A program made the position numbers and the translations under genes. The notes under the pieces were generated by a model, which was not told the DNA's origin, searched no databases, and saw only the letters and a program-made list of their open reading frames with translations. Positions 1-7,083 of a stretch of DNA of 64,000 nucleotides are shown here, in pieces. Source of the stretch: CAIUVD01 sp044338255 (lineage in GTDB: Bacteria > Planctomycetota > UBA11346). Position 1 is the first letter of the stretch; every line of letters begins with the position of its first letter. Location: the NCBI GenBank assembly GCA_044338255.1, contig JBIILZ010000001.1, positions 1 to 64,000 on the forward strand, written 5' to 3'.

Positions 1-14
1 TCGCCTTGTTGGGC
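1..14 (-). other. Partial attC site (edge of window)
   Basis: The window opens inside an attC: the bases match the last 14 of the two complete sites (tcgccttGTTGGGC), i.e. core box plus spacer. The remainder lies outside the window to the left, so the array continues there. Confidence 0.7.
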
Positions 15-222
15 GATCGTTATTTGAAGGCTAAACCATCGTAACCCTGATGCAATATGAAGGTGCAATCGGCATGAAACGACCGTAATGATGGCGTTTA
101 CCCCGTTTAATGAATCCAAGGCCGCGAGATGTCTAATGTTTTTCGGAATACCTAATGGTTCAACCGAAATGCGAATGGAAATCTGATTCGCAGATCCCTG
201 GGGGAATTATTTTTTTGGTTCC

Positions 223-326
223 GCCCAACGTTTAAGATCACTGGGGCCGTATCGATTGAATTTTGCGGGCTGGCACCGTAGCAATAATTCAAGCGATACG
301 GTCTCCAGTGCATCGCCTTGTTGGGC
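223..326 (-). other. attC recombination site 1 (104 bp)
   Basis: Outer boxes GCCCAAC (223-229) and GTTGGGC (320-326). The arms pair through CACTGG/CCAGTG, followed by a long imperfect stem (ccgtatcg.ttgaatt and its complement). On the minus strand the order is GCCCAAC, 5-base spacer AAGGC, then GATGCACTGG, against CCAGTGATC on the other arm: one unpaired G, the hallmark that sets attC orientation. The central loop differs completely from attC site 2. Confidence 0.85.
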
Positions 327-535
327 GATCGTTATACGAAGGTTAAACCATCATAACCCTGACGCAATATGAAGGTGCATTCGGCATAAAGCGACCGTAA
401 TGATGGCGTTTTACCCTGTTTAATGGATCCAAGGCCGCGAGATGTCTAATGTTTTTGGGAATCCCTAATGGTTCAATCGGAATGCAAATGGGAATCTGAT
501 TCGCAGATCTCTGGGGGAATTATATTTTTGGTTCC

Positions 536-665
536 GCCCAACGTTAAAGATCACCGGGGCCGGATCAAGTGAGTAAACCCTAGCCGCGACGGAGCGAGCG
601 CAGCGAGTGAGTACGGCGTAGGTTTATTCACTTGATCCGGTCTCCGGTGCATCGCCTTGTTGGGC
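536..665 (-). other. attC recombination site 2 (130 bp)
   Basis: Outer boxes GCCCAAC (536-542) and GTTGGGC (659-665). Arms pair through CACCGG/CCGGTG with the same unpaired G on the minus-strand left arm, and the stem continues through ccggatcaagtga / tcacttgatccgg. The central part holds a second palindromic segment rich in gagcgag/cgctcgc motifs. It sits directly downstream of the stop codon of the cassette gene at 681-974. Confidence 0.87.
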
Positions 666-680
666 GATTTTAATGTAAAA

Positions 681-974
681 TTATAATTCAATTTCATCAT
701 CGCTAGTAAATTTTCTAATAAATTCCCATGTATCTTTAGGAAGAAAACCATGCCGGGACAATCCAATTTTAATAATTATAAATCGACCCTTTCCGCCACA
801 ATGCCGCCTAAAAGACTGCGAAAGATAAACTTCATCTTTATCTGATGCCAAATAAAATGAATTCGGAAGATCGTATCGCCATGATTTAAATTCATCTTTA
901 TTTGATGCCCAATTCTTTACACTCTCTCTCGTTCCACACATATCACTATAATTAAGTAGATATACGCTAGTCAT
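681..974 (-). CDS. Cassette protein, possible Cas2/SinR-like small ferredoxin-fold protein
   Basis: A 97-residue protein starting in an ATGA overlap with the upstream cassette gene and ending 15 bp before attC site 2. The order of segments, an N-terminal strand VYLLNY, a central WRYDLPNSFYLAS, a hydrophobic strand RFIIIKI and a C-terminal GFLPKDTWEFI, recalls the small SinR/Cas2-like family that often has a WWHxLDSTWL segment and a GWLxxDAWEWI end. This is a resemblance by eye only. There is no CRISPR array or cas gene in the window, so a role in CRISPR adaptation is not implied. Codon use is AT-rich, unlike the chromosome, as expected for a captured cassette. Confidence 0.65.
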   Translation of the reverse strand: MTSVYLLNYSDMCGTRESVKNWASNKDEFKSWRYDLPNSFYLASDKDEVYLSQSFRRHCGGKGRFIIIKIGLSRHGFLPKDTWEFIRKFTSDDEIEL

Positions 975-1372
975 TTGGAATCACCCATTTCATTTATATC
1001 AGTAGCAATTTTAATTCTTTTGGGTTCAGAGATAACATCCACCAACCTAGCATCAATAGCATTTAAATCACCACTTTCTTCAATAAGTTCGAGCGTCTTC
1101 CTACGCAATTGGTATTCTTCTGACTGGAGTCTATCAGGATCAACAATTACAAAATAAATAAATGATCCAATCGCAGTTAAAACAACCATAAACAATAGTG
1201 AAATTAGAACCCATGACGGCTCCTTTTGCCAAGTTATAGATAAGATACATGGAGTTCCTATAATGCCACAAAGCCATAGTATAGGATTCAATGCACTTTT
1301 CACACGTAGTTGGCCACCATATTCAGACGCAATCTTTGTTATTGATTCAGTCGGTTTCATTTTTTCTTTCAT
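971..1372 (-). CDS. Cassette protein with two membrane segments
   Basis: A 133-residue protein of unknown function. A short basic N-terminus is followed by two hydrophobic segments at about residues 27-46 and 53-77, then a charged cytoplasmic C-terminal half containing a helical stretch (DPDRLQSEEYQLRRKTLELI). Its stop overlaps the start of the next cassette gene by four bases, implying translational coupling, so the pair may act together: a membrane anchor followed by a small soluble partner. A second Met at residue 5 is an alternative start; no strong Shine-Dalgarno sequence precedes either. I do not recognise the family. Confidence 0.65.
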   Translation of the reverse strand: MKEKMKPTESITKIASEYGGQLRVKSALNPILWLCGIIGTPCILSITWQKEPSWVLISLLFMVVLTAIGSFIYFVIVDPDRLQSEEYQLRRKTLELIEESGDLNAIDARLVDVISEPKRIKIATDINEMGDSK

Positions 1373-1395
1373 ATCGTAAATGGATTCTTATTTTC

Positions 1396-1402
1396 GCCCA
1401 AC
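1396..1402 (-). other. Core site at array boundary (attI-like or eroded attC)
   Basis: GCCCAAC on the plus strand (GTTGGGC on the minus strand) marks the upstream edge of the coding cassette, 24 bp before the start of the first cassette gene. No paired partner box and no hairpin arms are found to its right; the closest match, gttggca at 1461-1467, breaks the consensus. It may be the crossover point of an attI or what is left of an attC. Confidence 0.5.
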
Positions 1403-2180
1403 AGTTTATTGAGCTGCTGCCAAAAGGGTGGCTGTCGGTACTATTGTCGCTCTATCGTAGGTTGGCATCCCCTCATAATACCATTACAATAATGACGTCA
1501 AGCTCGGCCATCGTCGACCCTTACGCGACCTTGCAGGCGACGCGCATTCGTCATTTGTGGACACAAGGCGCTTACCGAACTGCACTACGGTAGTTTGGTC
1601 CGGCCTTTGACCTGTTGGCGGTTTCCGTTTCGGGTCGACTGGTAACCGAGGCATCAAGCGGTGCTTTTCTGTCTATTGCGGCGCAATAGACGGAATGGGA
1701 CTTCCTGCATGGCAGCTTGAGCAGGTGCGCCCGGGGCGGCCTGCAGCGACTTCGGCGATGTCGTGGGCGTGCTTAGGTAGATGAAGTTGATGGGACAGCT
1801 TGGCGGGCTTATTGCGATGGCCCTCGGTTAGTCGTATGAAAGTTTACGTTTGGTATAATTCGTAAATCAAATTTCGGTCAGAGCCGGTGATCCCTCTATG
1901 AATCTTGCATGCTCGTAGGCAGCTGCCGCTGACACGGAGCTCACCCACTTGGCGGATGTGCTGGTCTCCGCACGCGATTCATTTGCGAAGATCTTTAAGA
2001 AAAAATTATTTTGGATAACTCTCGGGCTATTCAAGCGGACTTGATATTGCAGGGTGCCATTTGAAATCCCGGCCAAGCAACTTGGAACGACACTTGTTGG
2101 CCGGCAAATTAAGAGCACGCCTCTTGATAACACACGACGCCCATGTGCATTCTGCCCTCACCCAATTCCATCCAGACATC
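1403..2180. other. Intergenic region without recognisable gene
   Basis: About 780 bp between the cassette array and ruvA. It contains a perfect 9-bp inverted repeat with a 3-base loop at 1671-1691 (no T-run, so not a clear terminator), an extended -10-like element TGGTATAAT at 1851-1859, and an A/T-rich stretch near 1998-2020. Short ORFs on either strand have no recognisable motifs. This is where an integron integrase would be expected, but none is seen, intact or broken. Confidence 0.6.
1671..1691. repeat. Perfect 9-bp inverted repeat
   Basis: gtctattgc, loop ggc, gcaatagac. It could form a small hairpin but has no flanking T-run and no adjacent gene end. Function unknown. Confidence 0.5.
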
Positions 2181-2783
2181 TCACCGCAAAACCCCCAAAG
2201 CCGCACGCAGCAATTGTTCGCTGGCGAGTCCGGGTTGGTGGACCTTGGCCAGCGCATCGGCGGCCTCTTTGGCGCCATAGCCCAAGACCACCAGGCCGCG
2301 CAGGGCTTCCTCGACCCCCTGCACGGCCGCGGGCGGGCGTGGCGTGGTGCCGCTGGCGATGTGCAGGGGCGCGGGGATGCGCTCGACCTTGTCGGCCAGC
2401 TCGAGGACGATGCGTTCGGCAGATTTGGGGCCCACGCCCTTTACCTTCTTGAAGGTCGCCACGTCGCGGGCGAGCAGGGCCTGGCGCAAGTCGCCGACGC
2501 CGAGGTGCGACAGCACTGCCAGGGCCACCGCCGGACCCACCTGTTGTACCGATAGCAGCAGGTCGAAGGCTGCGCGCTCGGCGACGTCGGCAAAGCCGAA
2601 GAGGATGAGGTCATCTTCGCGCACGATCAGTCGCACGTGCACGGTCACCGTCTGCCCACCAAGCGGAATGTTGCGCCGGGTCTGCTCACTGACCCGCAGG
2701 GAATAGCCCACCCCGTTGACGTCGAGCGACAGACGTCCGTTGACGTCGAGATTGGCAACCGAGCCACGCAGGAAATCGTACAT
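2181..2783 (-). CDS. ruvA: Holliday junction branch migration protein RuvA
   Basis: RuvA binds four-way DNA junctions as a tetramer and loads the RuvB motor during recombination and repair. The 200-residue protein has the OB-fold N-terminus beginning MYDFLRG, two helix-hairpin-helix motifs (about residues 79-94, VQQVGPAVALAV, and 113-128, VKGVGPKSAERI), a Pro-rich linker near 138-153 and the small C-terminal RuvB-contact domain (156-200). The ATG at 2783 is chosen because it places the family's usual N-terminus first; an upstream in-frame ATG would add 11 atypical residues. ruvB and ruvC are not adjacent. Transcription diverges from lon, 77 bp away. Confidence 0.95.
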   Translation of the reverse strand: MYDFLRGSVANLDVNGRLSLDVNGVGYSLRVSEQTRRNIPLGGQTVTVHVRLIVREDDLILFGFADVAERAAFDLLLSVQQVGPAVALAVLSHLGVGDLRQALLARDVATFKKVKGVGPKSAERIVLELADKVERIPAPLHIASGTTPRPPAAVQGVEEALRGLVVLGYGAKEAADALAKVHQPGLASEQLLRAALGVLR

Positions 2784-2860
2784 GGCGATACCGTGGCACG
2801 ATCCATGCGACAGCAATCGTGTTCCCAGTTATTCCAGTCAATTCGACCCGGAGCGAGCCC

Positions 2861-5398
2861 ATGACCGATGCCCAGCATCCCGAAATAGACGCCGAGATCG
2901 TTGCCAATGACCACCCGCAGGGCCAAGAGAAATCAGCCGCTCCGGATTCGCAACCACCGAGCAAACCGGACGAGGTGCTGCCGACCACGGTCATCGCCCT
3001 GCCTTTGAATCAGCGCCCGGTGTTCCCCTCGATGATGCTGCCACTGGTGATCCCGGCGGGCCGGCTGACCGCCGCCGTCAAAGCCGCCATCGATCATCAT
3101 CAGGGCTATATCGGCTTCTTCATGACCCGCGAAGCTCTCGAAGATGCCGGCACCTATACCGCCGAGATGCTCCAGCCGATGGGCGCCATCGCCCGCGTCA
3201 TCAAGCATCAAGTGGTTGACTCGGGGGCACTGCAGGTCTTCGCCCAGGTTGTCGCCCGCTTCCAGATGTCGGCGGTGGTCGCGACCGCGCCGCACATCCT
3301 GTTCACCGGCGAAGCCCTGCGCCCGGGTGTCGACGCCGCCGATCCGCTGGTGCGCTCGTGCGCCATGGCCATCGTCACCGCGCTCAAGGATCTGGTGCAG
3401 CATAATCCAGTGTTCGCGGATGAGATCCGCCTGGTGCTGGCGAACTTCAACAATCTTGACGGGCCGTCGCGCCTCGCCGACATGGCCGCCTCGTTGACCA
3501 CTGCCAAGCGCGAGGAATTGCAGCAGATCCTCGAGACCGTGCCGGTAGTTCCGCGCATGGAGAAAGTCCTGCTGCTGTTGGCCAAGGAAAGCCAACTGGC
3601 GCAGCTGAAGACCAAGATCCAGGGCCAGATCGAAGGCAAGATCGGTGAGCATCAACGTAAGTTCTTTCTCAACGAACAGCTCAAGGCGATCAAGTCCGAG
3701 CTCGGTTTGGAAACCGATGACAAGAGCCTCGACGTCAAGCGCATCCGCGAACGTGCTGAGGCCAAGAAGGCCGGCTTGAGCCCCGAGACCGCACAGGTGA
3801 TCGAGGAGGAGCTGCGTAAAATGCAGATGCTCGAGCCCAATTCCGCCGAATACGGGGTGACCCGCTCGCGCCTGGAATGGCTCACCGACATGCCCTGGGG
3901 CATCACCAGCAACGACAACCTTGAGCTTTCCAGCCTTCGCGCCGGTCTCGATGCCGATCATTATGGCCTGGAAGACGTCAAGGATCGCATCACCGAATTC
4001 GTCGCCGTGCGCAAGCTCAAGGCCGATCGCGGCGGCGGGATCATCGCCCTGGTTGGGCCACCGGGCACCGGCAAGACCTCGATCGGGGCCTCGATCGCGC
4101 GCACCCTGGGGCGGAAATTCTTCCGCTTTTCGCTGGGCGGCATGCGCGATGAAGCCGAGATCAAGGGCCATCGCCGGACCTATGTCGGGGCCCTGCCCGG
4201 CAAGCCGGTGCAGGCGCTCAAGCGCTGCGGGACCATGAACCCGGTGATCATGCTCGATGAGATCGACAAGCTCGCGCACGGGCTGCAGGGCGATCCGTCA
4301 TCAGCTCTGCTCGAAGTTCTCGACCCCGAACAGAACAAGGACTTCCTCGATCATTACCTCGATGTGCGCGTCGATCTGTCGCAGGTACTGTTCATCTGCA
4401 CCGCCAACGACCTCAGCGGCATTCCCGAAGCCCTGCGCGATCGCATGGAGATCATCCGCCTGGCCGGTTATGTCGAGGCCGAAAAGCGGGTCATCGCCGC
4501 CAATCATCTGATCCCCAAACAGCGCGCGGCGCACGGACTCAAGCGCAGTCAGGTGACCTTCAGCAAGGCCTCGCTCACGCCTCTGGTGCGCGATTACGCC
4601 CGCGAGGCCGGCGTCCGCCAGCTCGAACAGGTGATCGCCAAGATCTGCCGCAAGATCGCCAAGGCCTGCGCCGAAGGCGATACCGGCAAACGCCTGATCA
4701 CGCCCGAAACGCTGAAGGATTACCTCGGCAAGCCGCACATGCGCGACGATGAACTGCTCGCCGAACCCCTGCCGGGCGTGGTCACCGGCCTGGCCTGGAC
4801 CAACATGGGCGGCGCCACCCTTGAGGTCGAAGCCGTCGCCAGCGTTGCCGAGAAGGGCTCGCTGATCCTCACCGGCCAGCTCGGCGAGGTCATGAAGGAA
4901 AGCGCCAGCCTGGCACGCAGTTTCCTGATGACCCATGGCCAGCGCCTGGGCATCGCTCCGGGATGGTTCGACACCCACGTCGTCCACGTCCATGTACCCG
5001 CCGGAGCGACGCCAAAAGACGGACCTTCGGCGGGAGTGACCATCGCCACCGCCCTGCTCTCGCTCGCTCTCGGCAAGGCTGTCATCCCGCGCCTGGGCAT
5101 GACCGGTGAATTGACCCTCACCGGTCGCGTCTATCCCATTGGCGGGGTCCGTGAAAAACTGGTCGCCGCCAAACGCAGTGGCCTCACCCGGGTGCTTCTA
5201 CCGGCGGCCAATGAGCGCGACTACGACGAACTGCCCGGTCTGGTCAAAGACGGCATCGAGGTGCACTTCGTGCAACGTCTCGATGAGGTCCTGATCGCCG
5301 CCGGGCTGCTCGGCTCCACACTGGCTCCACACCGGCTCCTCGCCGTCGGAGGAAATCCTCGCTCGGTCATGCGCCGGGGCGCCCGCCCTGTTCCATGA
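2861..5398 (+). CDS. lon: ATP-dependent protease Lon
   Basis: Cytosolic AAA+ protease of 845 residues that degrades misfolded and regulatory proteins. The N-terminal substrate domain (about residues 40-240) opens with LPLNQRPVFPSMMLP; the Walker A GPPGTGKTS is near residue 399 and Walker B MLDEID follows. The proteolytic domain carries the Ser723-Lys766 dyad (DGPSAG; GGVREKL), with the 43-residue spacing known from E. coli Lon. The start at 2861 is preceded by GGAG seven bases upstream; an earlier in-frame ATG at 2819 lacks this. The C-terminus runs past the conserved domain and its last 32 bp overlap the end of parB, read from the opposite strand. Confidence 0.97.
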   Translation: MTDAQHPEIDAEIVANDHPQGQEKSAAPDSQPPSKPDEVLPTTVIALPLNQRPVFPSMMLPLVIPAGRLTAAVKAAIDHHQGYIGFFMTREALEDAGTYTAEMLQPMGAIARVIKHQVVDSGALQVFAQVVARFQMSAVVATAPHILFTGEALRPGVDAADPLVRSCAMAIVTALKDLVQHNPVFADEIRLVLANFNNLDGPSRLADMAASLTTAKREELQQILETVPVVPRMEKVLLLLAKESQLAQLKTKIQGQIEGKIGEHQRKFFLNEQLKAIKSELGLETDDKSLDVKRIRERAEAKKAGLSPETAQVIEEELRKMQMLEPNSAEYGVTRSRLEWLTDMPWGITSNDNLELSSLRAGLDADHYGLEDVKDRITEFVAVRKLKADRGGGIIALVGPPGTGKTSIGASIARTLGRKFFRFSLGGMRDEAEIKGHRRTYVGALPGKPVQALKRCGTMNPVIMLDEIDKLAHGLQGDPSSALLEVLDPEQNKDFLDHYLDVRVDLSQVLFICTANDLSGIPEALRDRMEIIRLAGYVEAEKRVIAANHLIPKQRAAHGLKRSQVTFSKASLTPLVRDYAREAGVRQLEQVIAKICRKIAKACAEGDTGKRLITPETLKDYLGKPHMRDDELLAEPLPGVVTGLAWTNMGGATLEVEAVASVAEKGSLILTGQLGEVMKESASLARSFLMTHGQRLGIAPGWFDTHVVHVHVPAGATPKDGPSAGVTIATALLSLALGKAVIPRLGMTGELTLTGRVYPIGGVREKLVAAKRSGLTRVLLPAANERDYDELPGLVKDGIEVHFVQRLDEVLIAAGLLGSTLAPHRLLAVGGNPRSVMRRGARPVP

Positions 5399-6254
5399 TT
5401 TTCGCCAGCAGCGCGATCATGCGCTGGAAATGATCGCGGCTGTGGAAGTGGACGGTCATCGTGCCTTTGCCACCGGCCTGCTCTTTGACTTTGACCGTGG
5501 TCCCGAACAGCAGCTTGAGGTTGTGCTCCAGCTCGCGGAGGTGCGGCGGAACCTCGGCGCGCACGGACGGACCGGAGGATGGAATCGGCGGCCCGGCCTT
5601 GACCAGCCGTTCGGTCTCGCGCACGGAGAGCCCCTCCTCGACGATGCGCTGTGCCAGCAGCTCCAACCACGGCTTGTCGGTCGTGCCGAGCAGGGCTTTC
5701 GCATGCCCCAAGGAGATCTTTCCGACTAATACCTGTTGACGTATGCCGTCCGGCAAGGCGAGAATGCGCAACGTATTACTGATTCCGCTACGCGGCTTGC
5801 CCAAGCGGCTGGCCAAATCGTCATGTGTCAGTCCGTGCTGCTCGAGCAGGACCTGATAGGCCTGGGCAAGGTCGATGGGGTTGAGATCTTCGCGCTGGAT
5901 GTTTTCGATCAACCGCAACTCGGCGAGGTGCTGCGGGGAATCATCCTCACGAATTACTACCGGTATCTTAGATAATCCCGCCTGCTTGGCCGCACGGTAG
6001 CGACGCTCGCCGCTAACGATCTCATAGCCGACGTCGCGGCGCGATACGACTATTGGCTGCATAATTCCGTGGATGGCAATACTGCTGGCAAGCTCGTCGA
6101 GAGCGACCTGATCGAAGGTCTGACGGGGGTTCTCTCGTGGCGGCACGACCATGCCGATATCGACTTCGAGATAGCCCTTGGGCGGCTCACGGCGGACCGT
6201 CTTGGCCAGTACGTCCGCGATCCCCCGTCCGAGGCTATTATCGTTTAAGGCCAT
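5367..6254 (-). CDS. parB: Chromosome-partitioning protein ParB
   Basis: A 295-residue parS-binding CTPase that spreads from parS and works with ParA in origin segregation. The CTP-binding/ParB box is visible as GERRYRAAK (residues 82-90) and ENIQREDLNP (near 117), followed by the helix-turn-helix region (LTHDDLASRLGKPRSGIS, about 140-158) and a C-terminal dimerisation domain. The ATG at 6254 gives the usual family N-terminus and overlaps the end of parA by 17 bp, so the two are probably translationally coupled. Two parS sites lie about 0.75 kb upstream, within the parA 5' end. Confidence 0.95.
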   Translation of the reverse strand: MALNDNSLGRGIADVLAKTVRREPPKGYLEVDIGMVVPPRENPRQTFDQVALDELASSIAIHGIMQPIVVSRRDVGYEIVSGERRYRAAKQAGLSKIPVVIREDDSPQHLAELRLIENIQREDLNPIDLAQAYQVLLEQHGLTHDDLASRLGKPRSGISNTLRILALPDGIRQQVLVGKISLGHAKALLGTTDKPWLELLAQRIVEEGLSVRETERLVKAGPPIPSSGPSVRAEVPPHLRELEHNLKLLFGTTVKVKEQAGGKGTMTVHFHSRDHFQRMIALLAKIMEQGGRPGA

Positions 6255-7056
6255 GGAGTAATTCTCGGGCGACCGCGGCATAGGCGAGAGCGCCAGGGCT
6301 GAGCGGGTCGTAGGTAAGGATGGTCTGGGCGTGACTAGGAGCTGCCGCAAGGGCAATATCGCGCGGAATCGGCGCTTGGAAGACCTTTTCTCCGAAGTGC
6401 TGACGCATGTCGGCATCGACCTGACGGGCGATGGGGTGTTTGCCATCAAACATGGTCAAAAGAATGCCGAGGAGTTCGATCGAGGCTCCGGCATCCTGGC
6501 GCACGTCCTCGACGTAGGCCAAAAGCTGTCCCAGGCCTTCCATGGCAAAGTATTCGCACTGCAACGGCAACAATAAATGGTCGGCCGCGAGCAGGGCATT
6601 GGTCGGAAGGAACGACAGATTGGGCGGACAATCGATAAAAATAAGCTCGAATTGCTCACGGAGGGGCTTCAGCAGGGTACGCAGGGCGAAACGACCCCCA
6701 TCCTGCTTACCCAAACGACGTTCCTGATCGATCAAATCGGGACTCGCAGGGATGATCCAGAGCTGATCTTCGGCGGTTGGGATGGGCAACTGGCCGGAAA
6801 AGATGGAGACCCCTTCCGCCTTGGGCGCGAGTACTGAGCTGGCATTGGCCTGGGGATCACAATCGATGACCAGGGTCTTCTTGCCAGCAAGCGCGCAGAA
6901 GGAGGCCAAGTTCACCACCGAGGTGGTTTTACCAACGCCGCCTTTTTGATTCGATACTGCGATGACGTCGGCGCTCACGGACGGTTCCACGTGGAACTTA
7001 AGCCTGGGCTGCTCATCCTCGCGTTTGGTTCCACGTGGAACCAACCCGGAGCGCAA
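6238..7056 (-). CDS. parA: Chromosome-partitioning ATPase ParA
   Basis: Walker-type cytoskeletal ATPase partner of ParB. The deviant Walker A motif QKGGVGKTT (residues 37-45, signature Lys38) and Walker A' DCDPQA are present, with a typical C-terminus; 272 residues with the start shown. The N-terminus is unusual: about 30 residues precede the normal start of the fold, and they are encoded by DNA containing both parS sites. A GTG inside the right-hand arm of the second-read parS (6990) or another late start would remove them, so the start is uncertain. Transcribed after hom (27-bp gap) and before parB. Confidence 0.93.
   Translation of the reverse strand: MRSGLVPRGTKREDEQPRLKFHVEPSVSADVIAVSNQKGGVGKTTSVVNLASFCALAGKKTLVIDCDPQANASSVLAPKAEGVSIFSGQLPIPTAEDQLWIIPASPDLIDQERRLGKQDGGRFALRTLLKPLREQFELIFIDCPPNLSFLPTNALLAADHLLLPLQCEYFAMEGLGQLLAYVEDVRQDAGASIELLGILLTMFDGKHPIARQVDADMRQHFGEKVFQAPIPRDIALAAAPSHAQTILTYDPLSPGALAYAAVARELLHGLKR
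6983..6998. promoter_or_regulatory. parS centromere site (copy 1)
   Basis: GTTCCACGTGGAAC at 6984-6997 is a perfect 14-bp palindrome matching the known bacterial parS consensus (TGTTYCACGTGRAACA type). It lies in the 5' end of the parA reading frame, where it encodes a Phe-His-Val-Glu-Pro stretch. Confidence 0.92.
7026..7043. promoter_or_regulatory. parS centromere site (copy 2)
   Basis: TGGTTCCACGTGGAACCA is a perfect 18-bp palindrome centred 44 bp from copy 1. It lies a few bases inside the annotated parA start and 17 bp from the parA/hom gap. ParB bound at the pair would load next to, and may repress, its own operon. Confidence 0.93.
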
Positions 7057-7083
7057 GGCAATCTCGAATGGCCTGCCATTGAA

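Larger units (their letters stand above)
1..665. repeat. Twin non-coding cassettes (two near-identical units)
   Basis: The segments 3-222 and 315-535 are almost the same sequence (a few percent substitutions plus single-base indels), each followed by an attC. No ORF longer than about 15 codons is conserved between them. Each unit is therefore a gene-less cassette, and the pair probably arose by duplication or repeated capture. Their attC central loops are unrelated, so the attC part is not a simple copy. Confidence 0.8.
1..1402 (-). mobile_element. Integron gene-cassette array without visible integrase
   Basis: Three cassette units are bounded by GCCCAAC/GTTGGGC core sites (RYYYAAC / GTTRRRY). 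Two complete attC sites (223-326 and 536-665) and a half site at the left edge are present. An unpaired extra base lies in the arm that is the L'' arm on the minus strand, so the array reads right to left; the two cassette genes point the same way and the last one stops 15 bp before an attC. Base composition is far more AT-rich than the rest of the window. An intI gene would be expected to the right of 1402 on the plus strand; none is seen before ruvA, so this is either an integrase-less attC cluster or an integron that lost its integrase. Confidence 0.8.

Noticed and set aside
31..387. Fourteen-codon micro-ORFs conserved in the twin cassettes (31-75 and 343-387, minus)
   Set aside because: Three of the 14 codons differ by amino-acid changes and no ribosome site precedes them, so conservation is not above that of the surrounding DNA.
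1290..1593. Plus-strand ORF as an integrase remnant
   Set aside because: No tyrosine-recombinase boxes or IntI-specific motif in any frame.
1867..2278. Short minus-strand ORFs left of ruvA
   Set aside because: No recognisable motif or plausible start; part of the second overlaps ruvA in another frame.
2933..4279. 448-codon ORF antisense to lon
   Set aside because: Shadow of the lon frame; no recognisable motif.
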